Assembly (NCBI GenBank): GCA_022827245.1 | Contig: JAJDTI010000029.1 | Location: 61,047-125,046, forward strand | Source: Pseudomonadales bacterium | GTDB lineage: Bacteria; Pseudomonadota; Gammaproteobacteria; Pseudomonadales; Azotimanducaceae | Length of the DNA stretch: 64,000 nt | Direction: 5' to 3' | Shown: positions 8,844-16,657 of the stretch, piece by piece | How positions within the stretch are numbered: position 1 is the first letter of the stretch | How the letters are laid out: every line of letters starts with the position of its first letter | The notes under the pieces: generated by a model | The model's database searches: none | What the model saw: only the letters and a program-made list of their open reading frames with translations | Told to the model about the DNA's origin: nothing | Position numbers and translations under genes: made by a program

Positions 8844-10934
8844 CTACAGCCGCGTCTCGACCGAAATGCTGAACAGGCCGTTGCCGTAGTCGGGCATCTC
8901 GCGGCCGAACGAGACGACATTGCGCGCGGCGGCCAGTCCCACGCCGTCGACCGCCCAGTCGGCGGCGCCGTAGTCTTCCAGGTAGTAGCGGAGCACCAGC
9001 GTCGTCCGGCGGGTCATCCGATAACGGGTGCGAACGTCCACCGCGCGGTGCTCGGACAGGAGAACCGGGAACTCCGGGGCGACGGACCCCAGCTCCGTTC
9101 CGTAGCGTCCGCGGCCCTTCGAGCGGCTGTAGGTGACGGTGAGGCTCAGGCCGTCGCGCAGCAGGTCGCGCAGCTCCAGGGTCAGTCCGTCCGTATCCAC
9201 GGTGTCGCGGGTCCCGTACCACCAATCGGCGGGGCCGAAGGCGCTGCTGCCGGCGGTTCTCGCGTTCGCCTCGCGGACGGCGCGGAAGGCGGAGAGCGTC
9301 GTTGCGGGGTTCGGCGCGTAGGTGAGGTCGGCGCTCCAGCCGCGATCCTCGTCCCGCCGCAGGCCGAGGGGCGAGTCGGGATAGTCGTTCCTGCGGTAGT
9401 CCGCGTCGACTCCGACGGACAGGTCCGTGTGCGGGAACTGGTAGTCCAGCTCGGCGGTCCAGGTGCGCTGGTCGCGCCTTGCCTGATGGAAGCGCCGCAT
9501 CCGGGGGTTGTTGACCGTCACGTCCCGGAACATGGAGGCGTCGCGGCTTCCGTCGGCGAAACGGAGCGCGAGGCGGAACCCGCGCAGGTCGGTTGCGAGG
9601 AACTCGATCCAGCTTATCCGGGTATCGTTGCGCGCAATCTCGGCGGGAGTGCGGCGTATGCGCGACGTTTCCGTGCCAGCGCCGAGTTTGAGGCGTCGCG
9701 AGAGGCGGTACTGGAGGCGCAGTTCGGTGGACGCTCGGTCGAATCCGTAGACGCGGCTGTCTCGCGGCGCCGTGGCGAAGAGATCGCCGAGGACCGGCGT
9801 CAGCAGCAACGTCCGGGTATCGTTGTCCCGTTCCCTGCGCCGGTGCCGGAGGCTGACCCGGAGTCGGTCCGTGGGACGGCTGACCAGGGCAAGCGACCCC
9901 GCAAAGACGCTCGCCTCGCCCCGCAGGCTGTCGGCGGGGAGTGGGTCCACGCGCACTCCGGGGTTGGTGGTGTAGGGCAGGAACGGAGCGTCCTGACGGT
10001 GGCGTCCCTGGATCAGCGAGCCACTGACGGCGGTGTGTCCCCGGGTCCATCGCGCATGCAGTGACGCCGTGCGCGCGTCGCTGCTCGGTGCGAGACCCTT
10101 GCGGCCGGTCGCGGGGAGGTTTGCGTAAGCGTTCTCCCACTCCAGGGCGCGGTCGGGATTGTCGAACCGGGACTCGCGCAGGCCCGCCCCGAGGAGGAAG
10201 GTCCCGGCTTCGAAGCGCAGCCTGCCGCCGAGTTCCTCGGTTCGAAAGTCGATGGGCTTCGGCAGCCCGGCCGCCTGGTAGATGAAGTCGGCATGGGTCT
10301 CTCCCGTTCCCTGCCTGGTCTCACGGAGGTAGTCGGCGTCCACGCGCCAACGCGGATGGAGGCGGATGTGCGCGCTCGCGGTCGCTCGGCGGCGCTGCGT
10401 CGCATGGTCGAACGCGGCGCCGGCTTCGGTCAGCGCGGTCATGGCCGCGGTGTCGAAGGCGCGTACCCACCCGTCCGGCAGCGAGAGCGACGTGCGTCCC
10501 GCGTACGGTGTGCGCCCGTCCGTGGCCACGTTGTGGGGGATTTCCCGCCAGCGGAACGCGACGCCGCTGCGCGTACCGCCATACGCGACGGCGAGGTCCC
10601 GCGCGTCGAGGGTGAGGTGGTCGGCCCGAACCGTGGCCGAGCGGCCGTCGGCGCCGCGCCGAAAGTACTCGGCGTGGAGGTCGGCCCGGGTTCCATCCTC
10701 GTCGAGGCCATTGTCACGGCCGAAACGGGGCTCGGCGTCTTCCACGGCGAGCGCTCCGACGGTCCAGCTTCCTTCCCTGTAGGAGGCCGTTTCGAACGGG
10801 CAGAGACGGCAGCGCCAGCGGTCGCTCCGGACGTTGTCGTAGTTGACGTCGACCGGAACCACCGCGGTGGACTCCAGCGCGAGGACGGCCGCGAGCAGGG
10901 CGCCAACGCCTGTGCGTCGCCGGGAGAGCGTCAT
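8844..10934 (-). CDS. mtrB: MtrB/PioB-family outer-membrane beta-barrel
   Basis: The protein has 696 residues. The ATG at 10934 overlaps the TGA of the decaheme gene (ATGA), which fixes the start. A signal-like N-terminus (ALLAAVLALESTAVV) precedes the CRLC motif at residues 42-45, matching the N-terminal CxxC typical of MtrB. The rest alternates polar and aromatic/hydrophobic residues in short strands with charged turns (for example WRVDADYLRETRQ, TELRLQYRLSRRLKLGAG), as in a large porin. The last residues FSISVETRL end in a hydrophobic strand, though with Leu rather than the usual terminal Phe. In MtrAB systems the barrel sheathes the decaheme cytochrome to carry electrons across the outer membrane, and the upstream gene here is that decaheme protein. 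Family assignment is from motif, length and context. Confidence 0.85.
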   Translation of the reverse strand: MTLSRRRTGVGALLAAVLALESTAVVPVDVNYDNVRSDRWRCRLCPFETASYREGSWTVGALAVEDAEPRFGRDNGLDEDGTRADLHAEYFRRGADGRSATVRADHLTLDARDLAVAYGGTRSGVAFRWREIPHNVATDGRTPYAGRTSLSLPDGWVRAFDTAAMTALTEAGAAFDHATQRRRATASAHIRLHPRWRVDADYLRETRQGTGETHADFIYQAAGLPKPIDFRTEELGGRLRFEAGTFLLGAGLRESRFDNPDRALEWENAYANLPATGRKGLAPSSDARTASLHARWTRGHTAVSGSLIQGRHRQDAPFLPYTTNPGVRVDPLPADSLRGEASVFAGSLALVSRPTDRLRVSLRHRRRERDNDTRTLLLTPVLGDLFATAPRDSRVYGFDRASTELRLQYRLSRRLKLGAGTETSRIRRTPAEIARNDTRISWIEFLATDLRGFRLALRFADGSRDASMFRDVTVNNPRMRRFHQARRDQRTWTAELDYQFPHTDLSVGVDADYRRNDYPDSPLGLRRDEDRGWSADLTYAPNPATTLSAFRAVREANARTAGSSAFGPADWWYGTRDTVDTDGLTLELRDLLRDGLSLTVTYSRSKGRGRYGTELGSVAPEFPVLLSEHRAVDVRTRYRMTRRTTLVLRYYLEDYGAADWAVDGVGLAAARNVVSFGREMPDYGNGLFSISVETRL

Positions 10935-11938
10935 CGGCGCAGGTAGCCGCCGGAAGGATGATTGGAACCGTGTACTTCCGTGTGACAGTTCAGACACGCC
11001 TGGGCGATGAGGAACTCGGAGGCGGGGCCTGGGGGAAGCTGCGCGGCCACCTGGGGAAAACTCCGGTGCCCGGCGGACGAGTGGCATCCCTGGCACAGTT
11101 GTGGCGCGCGGCGTACCAGGAGCGCGGGCTGGTTGGACCCGTGGGGGGCATGGCAGATCGAGCAGTCCTCGACCGCCGGCGGGTGTTCCCACAGGAACGG
11201 CCCGCGCATCTCCGCGTGGCACCTGAAGCAGGTCTCGTTCGTGGTGGCGCCGACCGTCAGCGCCTCGCCGGCGCTGCCGTGGGGATCGTGGCAGTCGCGG
11301 CAGACAAGCTGGTTCTCCCGCATCGGGTGAGACGAGCGCTTGAGGGTGTCGGCGGGGACGTGTCGATGGCAGGCGGTACAGACGCCGGACTGGGTCGCCT
11401 TCGCGCGCACCGGGTCTGCCGCCGCATGAATCCGGTGGCAGTCGGCGCAGGCGAGTTCGGCCTCCTCGTGGGCGCTGCCGGACCAGTGCGTGCGCTCGTA
11501 GTTGGTGTGGCAGGCGAGGCACAGCCCGTTCTGCAACTCGGGTTCCGCGTTCCCCCGCGCGCCGAAGTTGAGGATGGGCTCGCGTAGCGCCCCCTCGGGG
11601 AGGATCGGGCGGCCGTGTTGCCCGATCGGGCCGTGACAGGCTTCGCACTGCAGCCCGGCGGGAAACTCCGCTCCCCCCGCCATCTCGAAGGGCGACCCGG
11701 GGACGGCGGGGTGTCCGTGGACGGTCCGGAAGACCTCGAGCGTCGGAAACGGCTCCGCCTCGTCGTGGCAGGCGATGCAGGTGTCCGCACCGCGGCGGGA
11801 ATAGTCGCCCTCCTGCAGCTTGGCCGCCAGGTCAGCGTGGGGGTCGTTCCCGCGAATCGACGACGTAGCGGCGAGAAGGGCGGGAATCGCGAGCACGAGC
11901 GGCACCGGAACCAGCAGCCTGCGCCGGACCCTCGTCAT
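10931..11938 (-). CDS. mtrA: DmsE/MtrA-like periplasmic decaheme c-type cytochrome
   Basis: The protein has 335 residues with a signal peptide (RRRLLVPVPLVLAIPALLAA). Exactly ten CxxCH sites are present, at residues 54, 98, 140, 164, 187, 213, 237, 259, 282 and 315 (CIACH, CEACH, CLACH, CADCH, CTACH, CRDCH, CFRCH, CSICH, CQGCH, CLNCH). Length and heme count match the DmsE/MtrA/PioA family, which forms a heme wire inside an MtrB barrel. It overlaps the barrel gene by four bases and follows the monoheme repeat protein after 51 bases that include a hairpin. Direction of electron flow (extracellular respiration or oxidation of an external donor) cannot be read from the sequence. No inner-membrane CymA-type quinol dehydrogenase is in the window. 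Confidence 0.93.
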   Translation of the reverse strand: MTRVRRRLLVPVPLVLAIPALLAATSSIRGNDPHADLAAKLQEGDYSRRGADTCIACHDEAEPFPTLEVFRTVHGHPAVPGSPFEMAGGAEFPAGLQCEACHGPIGQHGRPILPEGALREPILNFGARGNAEPELQNGLCLACHTNYERTHWSGSAHEEAELACADCHRIHAAADPVRAKATQSGVCTACHRHVPADTLKRSSHPMRENQLVCRDCHDPHGSAGEALTVGATTNETCFRCHAEMRGPFLWEHPPAVEDCSICHAPHGSNQPALLVRRAPQLCQGCHSSAGHRSFPQVAAQLPPGPASEFLIAQACLNCHTEVHGSNHPSGGYLRR

Positions 11939-11960
11939 CCGTCAACAACGCAACCTGTAG

Positions 11961-11981
11961 GGGACGCCCTCGTGGCGTCCC
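11961..11981. repeat. Hairpin with 8-bp stem and 5-nt loop (REP-like family)
   Basis: GGGACGCC, loop CTCGT, GGCGTCCC: a perfect 8-bp inverted repeat directly after TAG. It lies between the stop of the monoheme repeat gene and the start of the decaheme gene. The same design recurs at 43155-43175 and 62228-62248, and loosely at 56579-56600. It could damp or attenuate transcription inside the operon, or be a mobile palindrome. Confidence 0.55.
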
Positions 11982-11989
11982 GTGTCGGC

Positions 11990-14077
11990 CTAGTCGTGAT
12001 CGTGGTCATGTCCCCCGTCTTCTTCCTCGGCGTCGACTTCGGCCTGCAGGAGAGTGAGGAAATACTCCATGTTGTGGAACTCCTCCGTGTCGGCCGGAAC
12101 CTGCACCCCACCCCCGTGGCTCTGCATCCCCTGGATCTTGGCCAGGATGAGGGCCATGTGGTCGAGATCGTCTTCGTGGTCGTGGTCGTGGTCGTCCGAT
12201 GCCAGGAACTCCCGGAACACGCCGAAGTTCACGGCTTCGTGATCAGACTGGGAGGACGGCGCGAAAACCAGCCGCGTGCCGAGCGCAAGTCCTGTAGCCA
12301 CGTGACAGTTGATGCAGCGCGTCTGGACGATCGGAGCGGAGATGCGCTCGCGGAACACGTCCTCCGCCGCTTCCTGCCGCGCCCCGTGCGTCGGCGCCAG
12401 GGAGAGGTTCGTGAGGTAGCCGGCGGTGCTCGACAGCAGGCTCATCGCGACGATCGGCTCGTCCGACTCGACGTCGAGTTGCCACTTGCCGGCGCCGTCG
12501 CCCAACGCGCCGTGGAGGTCGTCCGCGCCGTTCTCGAGGTCCGATGACGTCAGCGTGCGCGCGGCGCCGGCCGCCAGGGACAGCGTCACATGGCTCCCTG
12601 GCGACTCGGCGTGGTCGTCCGTGCCCGTGATCTCGATCGAGGCGGTGTGGTCCCCCGCGTTCACGAGGCGCAGCCAGCTCGGGAGATCCGGGTTGCTGGC
12701 CGGATTGAAGATCACCACGCGGTGGCGGTTGTGCGCCGCCGGCACGGTGTCGTGCATGGACGTGAGAAATCCGTCCCGGGTCGTCCGGATGTACGCGAGC
12801 ACCTCGATCTCGAGGTCGCTCTCGAGGGAGAGCCGCCAGGCGCCGTCGCCGGAGCCGACGCCGGCGCTCAGACCCTTGTCGGGATTGCCGAGCTCGAGGT
12901 CGTGCGAGTTGAAGGGGGCGGTCTGGTGAGCAGCCAGCGACAGCGTGATCGGTCCGAACTCGGCGCCGCTGTCGTCGAAGGCGTGGATCTCCACTTCGCC
13001 CGCTTCCGAAGCGTGATTGATGACGCGGACGAAACCCTGCCGGCCGAAGGAATCGTCCGCCGCCGGGAAGAGCGGCACCATGTGATGGCCGTGACCGTCC
13101 GAGTGCGCCGGGACGGTCGAGAGGTTGGTCAGGTGGCCGGTCGGGCTCCGCAGCAGGCTCATCACCGTCACAGGCGCGTGCGAACGGACGGACAGTTGCC
13201 ACTTTCCGTCGCCGTCCCCCAGCGCGCCGTCCAGACCCTCGCCTCCCGCTTCGAGATCCTGCGCCGAGACCGTGCGCGCGGCACCCGCCGCGACGGACAT
13301 CGTGACGGAACCGGTGGACTCGTGCCCGTGGTCGTCGATGCCCGACACGGTGACTTCGGTGGACTCGTCCCCGGTATTGATCACGCGCAGCAGGCTCACC
13401 TGGCCCGTGTTGCTGCCCGGGTTGAAGATCACGATCCGGTAGGCATGGTCCGCGTCTTCGTCGTCGTCCGAGTGGCCGTGCCCGTCGTCGGAGTGGCCGT
13501 GGTCGTCGTCGTGGTCGTCCGCGACGACCGGCGCGGTGTCATGCATCGAGGTGACGAAACCGCTTTGCAGCAGGCGGATGTAGGACAGGACCTCGATGTC
13601 GAGCTCGCTCGACAGCGTCAGTCGCCAGTCCCCCTGGCCGGGACCGGTGCCCGTGCTCCATCCCTTCGCGGGATCGCCGTTCTCGAGATGCGTCGAGTTG
13701 AAGTGCACGGTCTGTTCCGCCTCCACCGCCAGCATCAGCGGCCCGAAGCTGTCTCCGGTGTCGTCGACGGCGTCGATGCGGACTTCGCCGCTCTCGTCGG
13801 AGTGGTTGATAACGCGCACGAACCCCTGCCGGACACCGTCGGCGGCCGAAGGAAACAGCGGCACCATGTGCACCGCGTGTCGCTCGTCGTCGTCCGTGGA
13901 GGCGCTGGACGGGTCGTCCGCAAAGGACCCTCCGGCCGTGACCGCGGCCGCGGCGAGCGCCGCGAAGGTCAGCCGGAGGCTACGCGCTGGACGGCGCCCG
14001 GTGTCGGCTCGGCGCCGGCCGGCCACCGGGTTGTGGGTGCGACTCGTTTCGGCGTTTCGGTCCAGGGCGTCGAACAT
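11990..14077 (-). CDS. Surface monoheme protein with two beta-sandwich repeat units and His/Asp-rich linkers
   Basis: The protein has 695 residues. A strong GGAGGAGGAAG ribosome site precedes the ATG, and the signal helix is at about 35-52. Two tandem two-part units follow. Part A starts VPLFP..., QGFVRVINH, about residues 68 and 331. Part B starts VIFNP(G/A)SN..., about 211 and 451, and ends PTGHLTNLS or a close variant. The linker near residue 190-210 is an Asp/His run (DDDHGHSDDGHGHSDDDE), and the C-terminus ends GGHDHDHD, both suited to metal binding. A single heme site CINCH lies at 588-592 in a domain homologous to residues 110-210 of the 976-4488 protein. It is first in the operon with the decaheme and barrel genes, the place of an MtrC-like outer partner. 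Function is inferred. Confidence 0.85.
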   Translation of the reverse strand: MFDALDRNAETSRTHNPVAGRRRADTGRRPARSLRLTFAALAAAAVTAGGSFADDPSSASTDDDERHAVHMVPLFPSAADGVRQGFVRVINHSDESGEVRIDAVDDTGDSFGPLMLAVEAEQTVHFNSTHLENGDPAKGWSTGTGPGQGDWRLTLSSELDIEVLSYIRLLQSGFVTSMHDTAPVVADDHDDDHGHSDDGHGHSDDDEDADHAYRIVIFNPGSNTGQVSLLRVINTGDESTEVTVSGIDDHGHESTGSVTMSVAAGAARTVSAQDLEAGGEGLDGALGDGDGKWQLSVRSHAPVTVMSLLRSPTGHLTNLSTVPAHSDGHGHHMVPLFPAADDSFGRQGFVRVINHASEAGEVEIHAFDDSGAEFGPITLSLAAHQTAPFNSHDLELGNPDKGLSAGVGSGDGAWRLSLESDLEIEVLAYIRTTRDGFLTSMHDTVPAAHNRHRVVIFNPASNPDLPSWLRLVNAGDHTASIEITGTDDHAESPGSHVTLSLAAGAARTLTSSDLENGADDLHGALGDGAGKWQLDVESDEPIVAMSLLSSTAGYLTNLSLAPTHGARQEAAEDVFRERISAPIVQTRCINCHVATGLALGTRLVFAPSSQSDHEAVNFGVFREFLASDDHDHDHEDDLDHMALILAKIQGMQSHGGGVQVPADTEEFHNMEYFLTLLQAEVDAEEEDGGHDHDHD

Positions 14078-14218
14078 GGGTGCTTCCTCCTCCCGTCACA
14101 ACGCGTTTCCTGCGCGATGGTAGCCCGATAGGCTTGGGGAGACGAACGGCTAATGACGAGACGGCAATGGAACCCCTGTCGGCCGGAGGCGTCCGATGCC
14201 GACGGGAACAGCGCCACT

Positions 14219-14353
14219 TCGTGCACGAACGGCACGATCATCTACCCGAAGCACGTGCACAAGGCGCTGCGGCGTTATCTGGGGATCGAGAACACTCCGG
14301 GTGCCCAGCGCTTCCCGTTCCACAACACCGAGGATTTCGCGTTCTTCGGGTAG
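14219..14353 (+). pseudogene. 3' remnant of a second DUF1501 gene
   Basis: The segment encodes GTIIYPKHVHKALRRYLGIE followed by a tail with FPFHNTEDFAFFG, nearly identical to the last 40 residues of the intact DUF1501 protein ending at 5815. Upstream sequence (14153-14218) shows no further similarity, so about 90 percent of the gene is gone. It sits between the monoheme repeat gene and the diheme cytochrome. The following interval 14354-14690 holds nothing else I can recognise. Confidence 0.8.
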
Positions 14354-14690
14354 GGGTCGGCTCTGACGTCAGGGCCGCGGACAGGTCTCGCGGCCCGGTT
14401 CGGGCGTTGCGGTCCAAGCCCCGTGCCCGGCCGTCCGGCGCCGTGTTTCGATGAACCCGTCGGGAGTCCAAACCCGCTTGGTGTAACCGGGAAGAGTTGG
14501 CGAGGCGGATCGACGCGCTGCTGATACGCTATGGAAAGGGTGGAGCCGTACGAGTGTCGGGGTGGGCGAGACGGAGGAGCCGCATTTCGCGTGGACGGGC
14601 TACGCGGGACGCGTTGGCGTGCCCACGAGAACGGCCTCGCGTTCCTTGGGTAGAAGGACCGCGGCGTCCTGCCTCACTACTACGGCCCGA

Positions 14691-15296
14691 ATGACCACAA
14701 ACCCGTACCGTTGGATCACCGCAGCCCTGCTCTCCCTCTCTGTCCACGCCTCGGAGCCGGGCGAGCAGATTGCCGAACGCGAATGCGCCGAGTGCCACGG
14801 CCCGGGGGGTCGGAGCGATCAGTCCGACATGCCCTCCATCGGCGGCTTCTCGGAGTTCGCCATCATGGATCTCCTCGACAGCTATCGCCTGGGATTCCGC
14901 CAGGCCCGCACGGTCAGGCTGCAAGACGGTTCCGAGACGGACATGGCGAAGATCGTCGACTCCCTGTCAGAGGACGACATCGAGGCGGTGGCGCTCTACT
15001 ACGCGGACCAGGAGTGGGTACCCCACGAGCAGCCTTTCGACGGGGACCTCGCGCGGCGCGGCGCGCGCATCCACTCGGTGAAGTGCGGGAAGTGCCACCC
15101 GCGCGGCGGCAGCGTGCCGGAGGCCGATCACGCCCTCCTCGCCGGCCAGTGGCGCGACTACCTCGCGGGCGAGTTCCTGGATTTCGACAGTGGCGCCCGA
15201 CGCATGACCGACAGGATGAAGGAGCGCTACGACACCCTGTCCCCGGCGGACAAGTCCGCGCTGCTCGAATACTACGTCAGCGCCGGCAAGTACTAG
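14691..15296 (+). CDS. Diheme c-type cytochrome, c4/FccA-like
   Basis: The protein has 201 residues from ATG 14691, with a short signal peptide (YRWITAALLSLSVHA). Two class I heme domains are in tandem: CAECHGPGG near residue 28 and CGKCHPRGG near residue 126, the second lacking much of the usual first-domain spacing. The segment SYRLGFRQARTVRLQDGSE and the DMAKIVDSLSEDDI helix resemble cytochrome c4 and the cytochrome subunit of flavocytochrome c sulfide dehydrogenase. No flavoprotein partner is adjacent. A periplasmic electron shuttle to or from the decaheme conduit encoded nearby is plausible. It points away from that operon, so it has its own promoter, which I could not pin down. Confidence 0.8.
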   Translation: MTTNPYRWITAALLSLSVHASEPGEQIAERECAECHGPGGRSDQSDMPSIGGFSEFAIMDLLDSYRLGFRQARTVRLQDGSETDMAKIVDSLSEDDIEAVALYYADQEWVPHEQPFDGDLARRGARIHSVKCGKCHPRGGSVPEADHALLAGQWRDYLAGEFLDFDSGARRMTDRMKERYDTLSPADKSALLEYYVSAGKY

Positions 15297-15461
15297 GACA
15301 GCCCGCGCCGTGGCCTGCGATGCATCCCCGCAGGTGAGGTCGGGATGTTGATAGCCAGGAATGCCGATGTCTAGATTCGGGCCCGATAGCCGTTGTACCC
15401 GACGTTCGTGTGGCGGCGGGAGGTGAGGGTGACCGGCCGGAGCAGGTGGCGTTAGCGGGCG

Positions 15462-15744
15462 TTGGGCCGCGCGGTGCTGTGGGCCGGCTCGATGCCCGCC
15501 CAGTACGTCGACGAAGCCGAACAAGCCCAACGTCAGTACGAACTGGAACGCGCGGCTGCGCACGCCGACATGCCGAGCACGATGCATGCGTCGACGCCAT
15601 CGGCCGCCATGCCCCCGCACGTAGCGACGCGTACGGTGCCTGAAGGATGGTCGGACCTCGCTGGCCTGCGGCCGTGGTCGCCGTGGAGCGGCAGTACGGA
15701 CGACGAAACGGCGACGGACGTGTTGCGGGAGCACGTCTCCCCGA
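15462..15744 (+). pseudogene. 5' remnant of a second diheme DUF1588-like gene
   Basis: The encoded stretch RAAAHADMPSTMHASTPSAA ... WSDLAG ... ETATDVLREHVSP aligns with residues 45-117 of the protein at 976-4488 (RAAAHVRMPDTTYASTPSPA ... ETAEDLFREQVS). It stops just before the position of the CINCH heme site. There the frame runs into the 3' end of the convergent gene at 15745. The interval 15297-15461 shows no gene. The fragment shows that a second copy of the diheme operon once stood here. Confidence 0.75.
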
Positions 15745-16623
15745 TCAGCGCGCCTGGTCCGTCAGCGCTACCTCGTAGGCCTCCAGCTCGCTCGTCAGCA
15801 CCGCGTCGATCAGCGTCCGCGACCCGGCGAGGTAGTTCGAGTGCCCGCTGTAGAGGGTCGCGAGGAACCATCCGCGGTCGGCCGGCCAGACGACGTGCGG
15901 AACGTGCAGATGCCGTTCGAACGAGTCTGGCTGTTGCAGCCACCCGGCGATGTCGCGGAAAGGCGCGCGCCAGACGAAGTAGTTCCAGCCGCGGGTGACG
16001 AGCAGCACGTCGCTCGTCCAATCGCGGCTGCCGCCCTCCCACTGCCCGGACAGGCAGCGGTCCTTCGGGGCTGTCTCGCGCGCAAGCAGGCGGAACAGCC
16101 GCTCCGCCATGAGCGGATCGAGATCGCATTCGCGCGGCGCCCAGCTCCAGGCCTGGTCGGGACTCGCCGCGAGGTGCGCGTCGTGCGGCCCACAGATGGC
16201 ACTCCAGCCGCTGTCGTGGGTCATGCGCAGCCCGTTCGCCGCGCCAACCTCGGCGCACGAAACGGGCTTCACCCAGGTGTCGTCGTGACCGTCGCCGGTG
16301 TCGGCCTTGTGGAGCAGTGCGCCTTCGGTGTTTTCTGCGACGATCTTCCAGAACGGATTCGGCAGCCGCACATGGGCCTCGTATCCGACCGGCAGGAAAT
16401 CGCCCACTGTCCAGCTCGTTCCGTTGATGATCAGACCGTCCACGTCGCTTTGCTTCGCCCGCCGGTAGAAGCGCGGAAGATCGTACATTCGCAGGCTTCG
16501 GCCCCAATCCCGTCGCGCCCGCCAGAGCCGGTAGCGGGTGCGCAGGCGGTCCCTTAGCGTGAAACGCGGGGGCGTGCCCGCCGTGTACACGAGCGTGCCG
16601 TGCCCGCGCCGACGCTTGCTCAT
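15745..16623 (-). CDS. Conserved hypothetical protein
   Basis: The protein has 292 residues from ATG at 16623; an in-frame extension to 16635 is possible. There is no signal peptide, and the basic N-terminus (SKRRRGHG) suggests a soluble protein. Notable segments are RLPNPFWKIVAEN, CGPHDAHLAASPDQAW, CDLDPLMAERLFRLL and the C-terminal FERHLHVPHVVWPADRGWFL. A frameshifted copy lies at 7971-8498, so the gene has been duplicated within the window. The pattern of conserved Trp, His and Asp is reminiscent of uncharacterised proteins also seen in actinobacteria, but I cannot assign a function. It converges on the diheme-gene remnant and follows the large hydrolase gene on the same strand. Confidence 0.75.
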   Translation of the reverse strand: MSKRRRGHGTLVYTAGTPPRFTLRDRLRTRYRLWRARRDWGRSLRMYDLPRFYRRAKQSDVDGLIINGTSWTVGDFLPVGYEAHVRLPNPFWKIVAENTEGALLHKADTGDGHDDTWVKPVSCAEVGAANGLRMTHDSGWSAICGPHDAHLAASPDQAWSWAPRECDLDPLMAERLFRLLARETAPKDRCLSGQWEGGSRDWTSDVLLVTRGWNYFVWRAPFRDIAGWLQQPDSFERHLHVPHVVWPADRGWFLATLYSGHSNYLAGSRTLIDAVLTSELEAYEVALTDQAR

Positions 16624-16657
16624 GCGCGGGGGCACGCGACTCTCGGGGGCCGGTGGA

